Source of the DNA: Austwickia sp.
Lineage (GTDB): Bacteria; Actinomycetota; Actinomycetes; Actinomycetales; Dermatophilaceae
Reading direction: 5' to 3'
NCBI GenBank assembly: GCA_016699675.1
Contig: CP064985.1
Span: 2,232,001-2,296,000 of the forward strand
DNA: 64,000 nucleotides
In this document: positions 6,913 to 15,446 of the stretch, piece by piece
Position numbering within the stretch: the stretch's first letter is position 1
Layout of the letters: every line of letters starts with the position of its first letter
The notes under the pieces: generated by a model
What the model was told of the DNA's origin: nothing
The model's input: only the letters and a program-made list of their open reading frames with translations
Databases searched by the model: none
Position numbers and translations under genes: made by a program

Positions 6913-8502
6913 ATGAGCGGTGCTGATGCGCCCTATCGCTCCCGAGGAAGGGATGAGTTGAAGTCTGCCGAGGAGATCATGGAAATGTTGGATGCCTACG
7001 ACCTAACAGGTTCGTTGCGCGATGCCGGCGAGCTGGCTGGCTGCTCCCACCACACGGTGAAGCGGTACGTGGATCGCCGTGCTGGCGGCGGGGAGTTGCC
7101 GGCGGCGGCGGTGCGGCCGATGTTGATCGATGAGTATCTGCCCAAGGTCGAGGAGTGGGTCGAGCGGTCGGTCGGGAAGGTCCGTGCCGATGTGGCGCAC
7201 GAGAAGCTGCTCGCCCTGGGCTACGGAGGGTCGGAGCGCACCACCCGCCGTGCGGTCGCGAAGGTCAAGAAGTCCTACCGGGCCGGACACGTGCGGGTGC
7301 ACCGTCCCTGGGTGACTGAGCCGGGGATGTGGTTGCAGTACGACTACGGCGATGGCCCCGTCGTCGACGGCGTCAAGACCGTGCTGTTCGTCGCCTGGCT
7401 GGCTTGGTCGCGGTTCCGGGTCGTGTTGCCGATCCGCGACAAGACGATGCCCTCGGTGTTCGCTGCCCTGGACGTGACGTTCCGGCGGCTGGGTGGGGTG
7501 CCGACCTATGTGTTGACCGACAACGAGAAGACCGTCACGGTCGAGCACATCGCCGGAATTCCGGTGCGGAATCCGCAGCTGGTGGCGTTCGCCGAGCACT
7601 ACTCGATGGTCGTGCACACCTGCGTCCCGGCCGATCCGGCGTCCAAGGGCGGCACCGAGTCGTCGGTGAAGATCAGCAAGGCCGACCTGGTCCCCAAGGA
7701 CACCAACCTGCGCGAGGGGTACGCCTCGTTCGCCGAGCTCGAGGCGGCGTGCGTGGAGTTCTGCGAGAAGGTCAACACCCGAGCGCACCGGGTCACTCGT
7801 CGGCCACCGATCGAGATGCTCGCCGAGGAACGGGTCCGGCTGCACCCGGTCCCGATGACCCCGCACACGGTCGCGTTCGGCACCACGCGGGTGGTGCCGG
7901 GCAACACACCGATGGTGATGTTCGAGTCCGGCCAGTACTCGGTCCCGCATGCCCTGCTGGGTGCGACGGTGTGGGTCCGTGCCCATGGTGTCGGCGAGGA
8001 CGAGTGGGTCGTCATCGTCCACGTCGGCCAGGACGGTCCCCTCGAAGTCGCCCGCCACCGCCGGGCCACACCCGGCACCCCGAAGATCGATGACGAGCAC
8101 TTCCCAGCCCAGCCGTCCGGGCCACTGGACCGCCAGCCCCGTGCGAAGAACCCGGCCGAGTCCGACTTCCTCGACCTGGGCGAGGGCGCGAGGTTGTGGC
8201 TGATCGAGGCCGCCGCCGCAGGCACACCACGGATGCGCGTCAAGATGGCCGAAGCCCTCAGCTTGGCCAAGCTGTTCGACCCCGTCGAGGTCGACTGGGC
8301 ACTGGGCCACGCCGCCGTGCACGGCCGGTTCGCCGAAGCAGACCTGTCCTCGATCCTGGACCACCACGCCCGAGCACCGAAAGCCGGTGAGCACCGGGCC
8401 AGCGAGGACTCCTCGCTGACCCAGGGCACCAGCGCATGGGCACGGCTCGGTGAACAGGTCGGCCAGCACGACGGCCGCGACGGGAACGAGGTGGCCCGAT
8501 GA
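6913..8502 (+). CDS. istA: IS21-family transposase IstA
   Basis: A 529-residue DDE transposase. An N-terminal helix-turn-helix (LRDAGELAGCSHHTVKRYV, about residues 37-55) should bind the terminal repeats. The catalytic core shows QYDYGDG (first Asp), VLTDNEKT (second Asp) and SKGGTESSVK (Glu). A C-terminal beta-barrel-like part follows (FESGQYSVPHALLGATVWV). The stop overlaps the istB start by 4 bases (ATGA), so the two proteins are translationally coupled. Full length with no lesions. Confidence 0.95.
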   Translation: MSGADAPYRSRGRDELKSAEEIMEMLDAYDLTGSLRDAGELAGCSHHTVKRYVDRRAGGGELPAAAVRPMLIDEYLPKVEEWVERSVGKVRADVAHEKLLALGYGGSERTTRRAVAKVKKSYRAGHVRVHRPWVTEPGMWLQYDYGDGPVVDGVKTVLFVAWLAWSRFRVVLPIRDKTMPSVFAALDVTFRRLGGVPTYVLTDNEKTVTVEHIAGIPVRNPQLVAFAEHYSMVVHTCVPADPASKGGTESSVKISKADLVPKDTNLREGYASFAELEAACVEFCEKVNTRAHRVTRRPPIEMLAEERVRLHPVPMTPHTVAFGTTRVVPGNTPMVMFESGQYSVPHALLGATVWVRAHGVGEDEWVVIVHVGQDGPLEVARHRRATPGTPKIDDEHFPAQPSGPLDRQPRAKNPAESDFLDLGEGARLWLIEAAAAGTPRMRVKMAEALSLAKLFDPVEVDWALGHAAVHGRFAEADLSSILDHHARAPKAGEHRASEDSSLTQGTSAWARLGEQVGQHDGRDGNEVAR

Positions 8503-9281
8503 CGACGAGAAGCACGGCGTCAGCACCGCCGCTGCCAGCCGAACTGGAGGAGCTGTTGCGCCGGTTGCGGCTGCCGCACATCCGTCGTCACGCACCCGAG
8601 GTCGTCGCAACCGCGAAAGCCCAACGCTGGGAGCCCGCCGAGGTGTTGAAGGCGCTGTTCGCCGAGGAGGTCGCCGGCCGGGAGCGTTCCGCACTTGTCA
8701 CCCGGCGAGCGTCGGCGGGCTTCCCCACCGGGAAGACCTTCGACGCGTGGCAGCCCGAGGCATCCTCGATCCCAGTCCCGACCCAGCAGGCGCTCCGCAC
8801 CCTGGAATGGGTCCACCGCCGCGAGAACCTCGTGGTCTGCGGCCCGTCGGGCACCGGGAAGACGTTCCTGCTGGAGGCCCTTGGCCAGCAAGCCGTCGAG
8901 GCCGGGTTGAAGGTCGCCTGGTTCACCCTGGAAGACCTCGGCGTCCTACTCCGAAGGCACCGTGCGGACGACACTGTCACCAAGGCCATCGCCCGGGTCC
9001 TGCGCGCCGACCTGGTCATCGTCGATGACATCGGCCTGCTGCCGGTCGCCGCGGACGCCGCCGAGGGGCTCTACAGACTCGTCGACGCCGCCTATGAGAA
9101 GCGGTCAGTCGCGATCAGCTCGAACCTCCACCCCTCTGGGTTCGACGAGCTGATGCCCAAGACGCTGGCCACCGCCACGGTGGACCGACTGCTCCACCAC
9201 GCCCACGTCTGCCAGACCAGCGGCGACAGCGTCCGGCTCACCCAAGCACTCGCCGGTCAAGGGGTGAGCCCGTTGAACTGA
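8499..9281 (+). CDS. istB: IS21-family helper ATPase IstB
   Basis: A 260-residue AAA+ protein of the IstB/DnaC-like family that delivers target DNA to IstA and stimulates transposition. Walker A is GPSGTGKT (residues 115-122), Walker B is LVIVDDIGLL, and sensor and arginine-finger segments follow (ISSNLHPSGFDELMP, TATVDRLLHHAHV). Length is normal for the family. Expressed with istA through a 4-base overlap. Confidence 0.95.
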   Translation: MTTRSTASAPPLPAELEELLRRLRLPHIRRHAPEVVATAKAQRWEPAEVLKALFAEEVAGRERSALVTRRASAGFPTGKTFDAWQPEASSIPVPTQQALRTLEWVHRRENLVVCGPSGTGKTFLLEALGQQAVEAGLKVAWFTLEDLGVLLRRHRADDTVTKAIARVLRADLVIVDDIGLLPVAADAAEGLYRLVDAAYEKRSVAISSNLHPSGFDELMPKTLATATVDRLLHHAHVCQTSGDSVRLTQALAGQGVSPLN

Positions 9282-9826
9282 CCACCCTGGTCGGTGGTGG
9301 CCACAACCCCCTTGGGTAGATCCCGTGGCCACCACCGGGCAGATCTCGTGACCGTCAGCGGGCAGCTTTCATGTCCGCCACTGGGCAGTTCCGACTGTCC
9401 CTTGACACTGGAACAGCTCAAGCAGCGTCGGCCCGGCCGCCGTGACGTGGTCGAGGCCCACAAGGAACGCATGATCGCGGAGTCCCGCGCCTGGCGGTTG
9501 CGGGAACTGCGCGAACAGTTCGACCTCACCCAGGTCGAACTCGCCGCCGAACTCGACGTCTCCCAGAACCGGGTTTCCGCCATCGAACGCGGCGACCTCG
9601 ACAAAACCCAAGTGGACACCCTGCGTCGCTACATCGCCGCCCTCGGCGGGCAACTCAAACTCGAAGTCCAGGTCGGCGACGAAACCTTCCAACTCGCATA
9701 ACACAGGTGCGGAGATAGCGTGCGTCAGCTCGGACGAGTCACGCCTGGGGACGACCATCAGTGACCCCAAAGACCGCCCGGGACGGGGGTTGACTCTCGG
9801 GCAACCCGAAGCTCGACTCTTGAGCT

Positions 9827-10558
9827 GTGAGTGACGATCTCCTCAACGTCGGGCCGTTCGCCAAGCGCGCAGGGCTCAGCGTGCATGCGCTGCGCCACTA
9901 CGACGCGGTGGGCCTGCTCAAGCCCACCGAAGTCGACCCCGACACCGGCTACCGCCGCTATTCCACCAGCCTGCTCACGACCGCAAGGCTCATCGCCGAT
10001 CTGCGCTGGCTCGACGTCCCCCTCCACGACGTTCGCGATATCGTCGCGGACCCCTCCTCGGACCGAGCGCGGGCGTTGCTCAAGACACATGCCGACCGCC
10101 TCGTTCGCGCCCGCAACCATCTCGATCAGCAGATCGCCCAGTGCAGCGCCTACGCCTTCGAAGGAGTACCTATGCCCACTATCGCCAGCACCGCTGTCCC
10201 GGTCCAACTGAAGATACGCGTCGCCGACAAGGGGAGAGCACGGCGCTTCTACGAGGACGCGTTCGGCCTGGCCGAACGGGTGATCCGCCACACCGAGGAC
10301 GCCGACTACGACGGCTACCTGTTCGGCGACTACGGTCAGCCAGGCTTCTTCCTGCTACTTCTGGTCGACGACACGGACTTCGACTGTCCCGGACGCAGTA
10401 CCCTCGGCGTGCTCGTGCCCGACCTCGACGCCGCCCACCACCAAGCCGTCGCAGCGGGGGCGACCGAAACAGTACCGATCACCGAGGCCGAAGGGATGCC
10501 GCGCACCAGCGCAGTCACTGATCTCGACGGCAACTGGATCTGGCTCTACCAGGGCTAA
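9827..10558 (+). CDS. MerR-type regulator fused to a glyoxalase/VOC domain
   Basis: A 243-residue two-domain protein starting at GTG 9827. Residues 1-70 are a MerR winged helix (VGPFAKRAGLSVHALRHYDAVGLLKP followed by YRRYSTSLL), then a short coiled helix. From about residue 125 a VOC domain follows (VQLKIRVADKGRARRFYEDAFGL ... VTDLDGNWIWLYQG). In similar fusions the VOC domain is a small-molecule sensor that controls DNA binding. No adjacent target gene is obvious: upstream is the antitoxin remnant, downstream an IS3 element. The ligand is unknown. Confidence 0.85.
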   Translation: MSDDLLNVGPFAKRAGLSVHALRHYDAVGLLKPTEVDPDTGYRRYSTSLLTTARLIADLRWLDVPLHDVRDIVADPSSDRARALLKTHADRLVRARNHLDQQIAQCSAYAFEGVPMPTIASTAVPVQLKIRVADKGRARRFYEDAFGLAERVIRHTEDADYDGYLFGDYGQPGFFLLLLVDDTDFDCPGRSTLGVLVPDLDAAHHQAVAAGATETVPITEAEGMPRTSAVTDLDGNWIWLYQG

Positions 10559-10641
10559 TGCCTCCCTGAGCCCTATGGCCCCGGACGCCCGACTCTCGGC
10601 AGATGATCAATGTTGAACCGCCCTGGGTTCTGTTCCGATCG

Positions 10642-11553
10642 CTATGTGAGCGCCGGGGCGGCGTCTCGTGATTGATAGTAGGCGGCTTCGACCTCGGCTG
10701 GGGTGGCGTAGTCGAGGGCTTCGTGCAGGCGCTGGGTGTTCCACCAGGCCACCCAGTTCATGGTCTGGAATTCGACCTCGGTGACCGATGGCCAGGCGGG
10801 GCGGGCGTGGATGAGTTCGGCTTTGTAGAGGCCGTTCACTGCTTCGGCGAGGGCGTTGTCGTAGCTGTCGCCGACGGTGCCGACCGAGCCGGTGATTCCG
10901 GCTTCGGTGAGGCGTTCGGAGTAGCGGATGGAGACGTATTGGCTGCCGCGGTCGGAGTGATGGACCAGCCCTTCCAACGCCTGGTCTTTCGCGGACACGA
11001 GGGCGTGCTCGAGCGCTTCGAGGGGAAGATCCTCGGTGCGCATCGTGGTGCGCGTGGCCCAGCCCACGATCTTGCGGCTGAACACGTCGGTCACGAACGC
11101 GGTGTAACAGAACCCGGCCGTGGTGCGGACGTAGGTGATGTCCGCGACCCAGAGCCGGTTCGGGCGGTCCGCGACAAAGCGCCGCTCGACCAGGTCCGGG
11201 CGATCATCTGGGGTCCGTGAGGGGATCGTGGTGCGTGGCTTGCGGCCCCGGATCACACCGTTCAGGCCGGCGGTGCGCATGAGGCGGGCGACCTGGTCGC
11301 GGCCGATGTCCCACCCTTCGCGTCGCATCGCGTGCCAGATCTTCCTCGCCCCGTAGACGCCGTAGTTGTCCGCATGGATCCGCTCGATCACCGGGATCAA
11401 CTCTGTGTCGCGGAGCTGGCGGTCACTCGCCGGTCGGGTCTTCGCCGCCCGGTATCCGCGAGAGGTGAGGAACCCACCCTCTGTCGCAGCGAGCGTGCGA
11501 CAGATGAGCTCGACCCCGAACTGAGCGCGATACATGTCGATATACGCGATCAT
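10642..11553 (-). CDS. IS3-family transposase OrfB
   Basis: A 303-residue DDE integrase-core protein. VADITYV, HHSDRGSQY and DNALAEAVNG give the DDE residues, and the N-terminal segment (NYGVYGARKIWHAMRREGW) is the usual HTH_21 region. In this family OrfB is made as a fusion with OrfA by programmed -1 frameshifting. Here the orfA stop and orfB ATG overlap as ATGA. With orfA interrupted by an insertion, the OrfAB transposase can no longer be made from this copy. Confidence 0.93.
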   Translation of the reverse strand: MIAYIDMYRAQFGVELICRTLAATEGGFLTSRGYRAAKTRPASDRQLRDTELIPVIERIHADNYGVYGARKIWHAMRREGWDIGRDQVARLMRTAGLNGVIRGRKPRTTIPSRTPDDRPDLVERRFVADRPNRLWVADITYVRTTAGFCYTAFVTDVFSRKIVGWATRTTMRTEDLPLEALEHALVSAKDQALEGLVHHSDRGSQYVSIRYSERLTEAGITGSVGTVGDSYDNALAEAVNGLYKAELIHARPAWPSVTEVEFQTMNWVAWWNTQRLHEALDYATPAEVEAAYYQSRDAAPALT

Positions 11554-11793
11554 CTCGGCGTGGGCCGGTCGAGCTCCGCGGCGAAAAACGCCGACGCGGT
11601 CTTGAGGATCTCATTCGCGCGCCGCAACTCCGCGTGCTCCCGCTTCAACCGCCGAATCTCCGCCTGAGCATCGGTAGTGACACCAGGCTTCGCGCCCTGG
11701 TCGATACTGGCTTGCTCCACCCAACGGCGCAACGACTCGACCGAGATGTTCAACTTCGGGGCAGTGACTTTGATCACCTGGTAGCTGGACAGG

Positions 11794-13236
11794 GAGCCTG
11801 TCAAGTTCTCTGTGTAAGTGATCTGGGTCACAGATGTGGGTTGATGCGGTCGGGGTAGGCCAGGGCGAGCTGCTCCAGGGCCTGCTTCCAGTTGGTGACG
11901 ACTTGGCCTTCGACGAGGCGGCCGGGGGCGCGTCTCTTCTCGGCGGGCAGGCCGCGTTCTTTCTCGCGTTCTCGGGCTCGCTTGTCTTCGATATTGCAGA
12001 TCGCCAGCCAGAGCAGCTTGACGGCGGCGGCGTCGTTGGGGAAGTGGCCGCGGTTCTTGGTGACCTTGCGCAGCTGGAAGTTCAGCGACTCGGCCGCGTT
12101 GGTGGTGTAGATGACGCGGCGCAGCTCGGGCGGGAACGCCAGGAACGGGGTGAACCGGTCCCAGGCGTCGTGGAACGTCTTGACGGCCGAGGGGTACTTC
12201 TTGCCCCAGTTCGAGTCCTCGAAGGTGCCCAGCGCTTCCAGTGCGGCGTCTTCGTTGACGGCGGTGTAGATCGGTTTCAACGCCGCGGCGACGGCCTTGC
12301 GGTCGCCGTAGGAGACGAACCGCATCGCGGCCCGGATCAGATGCACCACGCAGGTCTGCACGGTCGCCGCCGGCCAGGTCGCGGCGATCGCGTCGGGAAA
12401 GCCGGTCAGCCCGTCGCAGCACACGATCAGCACGTCCGACACGCCCCGGTTGGCGAGCTCGGCGCAGACCCCGGCCCAGAACTTGGCGCCTTCGGTGGTC
12501 TGCACCCAGATCCCCAGGACGTGCTTGATGCCGTCGAAATCGACCCCGACGGCGATGTGGGCGGCCTTGTTCGACACGTGCGCGCCGTCGCGGATCTTGA
12601 CCACGATCGCGTCCAGGTACATCACCGGGTAGAGCGGTTCCAGCGGCCGGTGCTGCCAGGCGAGGACCTCCTCGCTGATCTGATCGACGATCTTGGAGAT
12701 CGTCTCGTGCGACAGATCGGTGCCGATCGTGGCGGCCAGATGATGGCCGATGTCGCGGATCGTCATGCCGCCGGCGTAGAGACTGATGATCATCGCGTCC
12801 AGCCCCTCCAGGCGCCGCGCACCCTTGGGGACCAGCATCGGGGTGAAGGAGCCGTCCCGGTCCCGCGGCACCGCCAGCTCCACCGGGCCGACCTCGGTCG
12901 CCAGCGTCTTGGACGTGGTCCCGTTCCTGGAGTTCGCGAACTCCGCCGCGTCCGGGTCGCCGCGTTCATAGCCCAGATGCTCGGTCAGCTCGGTATCCAG
13001 GCCCCGCTCCAGCGCGGCCTTCAACATCGCCCCCAGCACCCCCTGATCCCCGGTCAGAGGCTGCCCGGCATCGAGCTGGGCGAACACCTCATCCAACGCC
13101 CCCGAAGCCGCCAACCGCTCCGCGAGCTCTGCCTGCTGCCGGCGACGCTCCTGGCGCTCCGGACTCACCTTCACCATGCTCATAGCGTCTCTCCTTCCAG
13201 ATGGAGTGACCCCTTACACAGAGAATCTGACACCCC
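11794..13236. mobile_element. IS256-family insertion sequence (copy B), nested in IS3 orfA
   Basis: The element has about 25-bp imperfect inverted ends sharing TGTCA and TTCTCTGTGTAAG, at 11799 onward and ending 13232. It is flanked by a 9-bp direct repeat CTGGACAGG (11785-11793 and 13237-13245), a duplication length compatible with this family. It carries a single transposase gene and is younger than the IS3 element it interrupts. Confidence 0.92.
11828..13183 (-). CDS. IS256-family (mutator-type) transposase
   Basis: A 451-residue full-length transposase. Family landmarks are SRNGTTSKTL near residue 85, YLDAIVVKIRDG (first Asp), IVCCDGLTGFPDAI (second Asp) followed by TCVVHLIRAA, and YTTNAAESLN (Glu). 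The start at 13183 gives MSMVKV; the second Met is an alternative. There is no sign of degradation. It is only distantly related to copy A. Confidence 0.94.
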   Translation of the reverse strand: MSMVKVSPERQERRRQQAELAERLAASGALDEVFAQLDAGQPLTGDQGVLGAMLKAALERGLDTELTEHLGYERGDPDAAEFANSRNGTTSKTLATEVGPVELAVPRDRDGSFTPMLVPKGARRLEGLDAMIISLYAGGMTIRDIGHHLAATIGTDLSHETISKIVDQISEEVLAWQHRPLEPLYPVMYLDAIVVKIRDGAHVSNKAAHIAVGVDFDGIKHVLGIWVQTTEGAKFWAGVCAELANRGVSDVLIVCCDGLTGFPDAIAATWPAATVQTCVVHLIRAAMRFVSYGDRKAVAAALKPIYTAVNEDAALEALGTFEDSNWGKKYPSAVKTFHDAWDRFTPFLAFPPELRRVIYTTNAAESLNFQLRKVTKNRGHFPNDAAAVKLLWLAICNIEDKRAREREKERGLPAEKRRAPGRLVEGQVVTNWKQALEQLALAYPDRINPHL

Positions 13237-13373
13237 CTGGACAGGCCCTCCTCATCGGCCTCGAGCCTGTCCAGCACCATCCGGACCGCACGGTCCTTGA
13301 ACGATTGCGGATACTTCGCGGGCATGTTCCCATCCTCTCGATAAAGGAACGGAACGAAACCCAGGGCGGTTCA

Positions 13374-14476
13374 GTCACGGTCATGGCCGACGAGGTGTAC
13401 GCCGACTGGATCGGCTCGTACGGCGTGGCCGTCGACCCCCACCGCCTATTCGCCGACTGGTCCTGGTCGACCGAGGCGCTCGCCTCTCCTGGTCGGGCAG
13501 ATGAGGCGATTCGCGACGCCATGCAGGCGACCGCCCACCAGGCTATGCCCGCCCTCGTTCGGGCATACGAGCGCTCCGATGCCGTCATCCTGACCGGGAT
13601 GCTGCTGTACGGCGGTATCGTCGTGCAGCGTCATATCCCGAAGCCGCACGCCCTCATCGCGTTCTCGCCCTTCGGCGTCGGGCTCCGTGGCGACAGCTCC
13701 TTCTATGCCCCCGAGGCAGGCCCGTCCTTGCGAAACCTCGCTGGTTCGCTGCGGGCCGGCACGAGCGTGGTGCCGTACATCATGCCGGCCGCACGCGCCG
13801 CCCTCGCCCACTACGGCGAGCCGCCGTGGCGGGCCTGGGCCACGCTGCGACACATCCCGCGGACGGCCTTCGCGGTCAGCCGCCGGGTCGCGCCGGCTTC
13901 CGGCAGACGGACCCCGGCGACGGGGTTCCTGCGGCTGGCGTCCTCCGAGGATCTTGACCCCGCCCTCCTGAGTTTTCTCGATGCCGGCACGCCACCGGTC
14001 TTCCTCGGCGCCGGCACGCTGTCGGCCGACGACATGCGCCCCCTGCTCCGCGCCCGGGTCCGGGGCGCCTTGGGCGCGGGCGCCAGGGTCGTGACCTCCA
14101 CCAGCACCGGACTTGAGCCCGGTGACGTCGACGATCGTGTCCACCTCATTGACGAGGCGCCCTTCGACAAGCTGTTCCCGCGCTGCTCGCTCGTAGTGCA
14201 CCACGGGGGCTCCGGCACTACGGCCACGGCCCTCGCTGCGGGCGTACCGCAACTGGTCACCCCCATCGCTACGGACCAGCCCTACTTCGCCCGGCGAATG
14301 CACGAGCTCGGCGTGGGGTTGCGACCCGTACCGTTCTTCGACCTCACCGGCGACGATGTGACGGCCGCCGTCCATGAAGCGCCACGTCTCGCCCCCGCGC
14401 AGCCGAGCTCGCCGCCCAGGAACGCGCCGACGACGGCGCCGCGACCCTCGCCGCATGGCTGGAGTCTGCGCTTTGA
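13374..14476 (+). pseudogene. GT1-family glycosyltransferase remnant
   Basis: The frame contains the C-terminal nucleotide-sugar domain of a UDP-glucosyltransferase of the sterol/antibiotic glycosyltransferase type. TPPVFLGAGTL and HHGGSGTTATALAAGVPQL are its signature, followed by TDQPYFARRMHELGVG. The usual N-terminal segment is missing because the frame begins at the end of the IS3 element; ATG 13383 is only an internal Met. Near 14390, next to a run of five C, the frame shifts, after which AAELAAQERADDGAATLAAWLESAL gives the natural end (stop 14474-14476). Probably non-functional. Confidence 0.8.
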
Positions 14477-14590
14477 CTTTCGCAGGCCCCCAGCATTCGA
14501 CCCAGCGGGCAGCCGGTGCATGCCTCGTTGGCATGCGGATCCCTTTGGGCCACCTACGGCACAGAAGTGCTTGTCCAGTTCTCCGCTGCT

Positions 14591-14986
14591 CTAGGCGGAG
14601 CGCCTGGCTGCGTCCTGCAAGGCGGAGCGAGTGCCTGGATCGGCGAGGGTGAGATCGCCGATCTCCTCCGGCGTAAACCATCGCAGGTCGTCGTGCTCGT
14701 CGGGCTCCGCGTTCGTTGGCTCACCTCGCCATCGCGTTACCACGAAGGCCGTCATCGTGAGGTTCGGGTCGTTGAACCCGATGTCGACCGGTACGGCGAC
14801 CTCGATCTCTACGCCGAGTTCCTCTCGGCACTCGCGCCGCACGGCCTCCTTCGCGGACTCGCCTGCCTCTACATGTCCGCCGATCAAGTCCCAACAGTCG
14901 GGATACCACCGGCGTTGCGGGTGGCGGTGGCCGAGGAGTACTCGTCCGTCGCGCACCAGCGCTGCTACGGCGATCTTGACCTCCAT
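14591..14986 (-). CDS. Nudix hydrolase
   Basis: A 131-residue Nudix protein. The Nudix box is complete (GHVEAGESAKEAVRRECREE followed by LGV), providing the acidic Mg2+ ligands. The N-terminus (VAALVRDGRVLLGHRHPQRRW) resembles MutT/NUDIX proteins that clean up oxidised or non-canonical nucleotides, but substrate cannot be assigned. It is convergent with the glycosyltransferase remnant and divergent from the dnaK promoter region. Confidence 0.88.
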   Translation of the reverse strand: MEVKIAVAALVRDGRVLLGHRHPQRRWYPDCWDLIGGHVEAGESAKEAVRRECREELGVEIEVAVPVDIGFNDPNLTMTAFVVTRWRGEPTNAEPDEHDDLRWFTPEEIGDLTLADPGTRSALQDAARRSA

Positions 14987-15137
14987 GCTTGCCAGCCTCC
15001 CAAGTCGACCGCGGACGTCTGGGCGAGATAGCGCAAACCTGCGACACGAACGTGAAACAACGACATGTTTATCGAGGAGCGACCCTCACCTGTGGCGCAC
15101 GTCACAGTCGCCCGGGAACATTGGGCGGCCAGTCGAG

Positions 15138-15158
15138 GTTGAGTCAGATGTACTCAAC
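15138..15158 (+). promoter_or_regulatory. HAIR operator for HspR upstream of dnaK
   Basis: GTTGAGT-N7-ACTCAAC (15138-15144 and 15152-15158) matches the HspR-associated inverted repeat (CTTGAGT-N7-ACTCAAG) at all but the outermost base pair. It lies about 290 bases before the dnaK ATG. HspR encoded at the end of this operon is the expected repressor, using DnaK as co-repressor. A TTGACA hexamer at 15175-15180 may be part of the promoter. The rest of 14987-15446 shows no gene. Confidence 0.88.
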
Positions 15159-15446
15159 TTCGGTGAGCGTGAGCTTGACAAGGGCCGCGACCGACCCGGA
15201 GATTGAGTCTCGACGTATCAAGTCCGGCGCAGCCGGGCGTGATGCCTCTCGTCCGGGTACGACGGCCGGCGGCCCGCTTCCTCCAGGGATGGAAGCGATC
15301 CGAGCTGGTCTGTGCGGAGGCCGTACGACGAGTGCCGACGGCACCCGGCGTACCTCCCCCGAGAGCCCCGAACGAGTGGCGTCCCGCCCATCCACCCGGG
15401 CGACCACAGACCACCCGACGTACCACAACGACCAGGAGAACCACAC

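Larger units (their letters stand above)
6763..9407. mobile_element. IS21-family insertion sequence with multiple terminal repeats
   Basis: The element begins TGTC (6763) and ends GACA (9407), and is flanked by a 6-bp duplication CTGGAA. Both ends carry four copies of a 22-23 bp repeat with consensus close to CGGNCAYGAGANCTGCCC. The CTGCCC cores are at 6782, 6804, 6827 and 6850 on the left; inverted cores are at 9314, 9337, 9360 and 9383 on the right. Arrays of such repeats are the transposase binding sites of IS21-family elements. The element encodes IstA and IstB and appears intact. It accounts for the gene-free 6763-6912 and 9282-9407. Confidence 0.92.
6748..9701 (+). pseudogene. XRE antitoxin gene split by an IS21-family element
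   Basis: The antitoxin starts at ATG 6748 (codons for MTNLE, with GAAGGAGG as ribosome site) and resumes at 9414 (QLKQRRPGRR...). Joining 6748-6762 to 9414-9701 gives about 100 residues. The HTH is of Cro/C1 type (LTQVELAAELDVSQNRVSAIE) and the tail, GGQLKLEVQVG, is typical of antitoxins paired with Gp49-like toxins. The insertion duplicated CTGGAA (6757-6762 and 9408-9413). The downstream fragment alone retains the whole HTH, so expression from a later start is possible but not shown. Confidence 0.85.
11550..13325 (-). pseudogene. IS3-family orfA interrupted by IS256-family element
   Basis: The orfA start is at 13325 (MPAKYPQSFKDRAVRM...EADEEGLS), and the gene resumes at 11784 with YQVIKVTAPKLNISVESLRRW and a coiled-coil end (IRRLKREHAELRRANEILK). 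Removing bases 11785-13236, which are the nested element plus one copy of its 9-bp target duplication, restores an uninterrupted frame reading EADEEGLSSYQVIK. The protein is the HTH-leucine-zipper half of the IS3 transposase. Inactive as it stands. Confidence 0.9.
10614..13373. mobile_element. IS3-family element carrying a nested IS256-family element
   Basis: The ends are inverted repeats: TGAACCGCCCTGGGTTC from 10614, and the matching complement ending ...GGGCGGTTCA at 13373. Inside are orfB (10642-11553), the 3' part of orfA (11550-11784), a complete IS256-family element (11794-13236) and the 5' part of orfA (13246-13325). No 3-4 bp target duplication is obvious (flanks CAATGT and GTCACGG). 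Its right end abuts the truncated glycosyltransferase frame, so this insertion or a later deletion removed that gene's 5' end. Confidence 0.88.

Noticed and set aside
5295..9407. Composite transposon made by the two insertion sequences around a cargo
   Set aside because: The elements belong to different families, have unrelated ends, and enclose only 45 bases of antitoxin start.
11834..13300. 488-residue plus-strand frame over the second IS256-family transposase
   Set aside because: Shadow frame; the opposite strand has all DDE transposase motifs.
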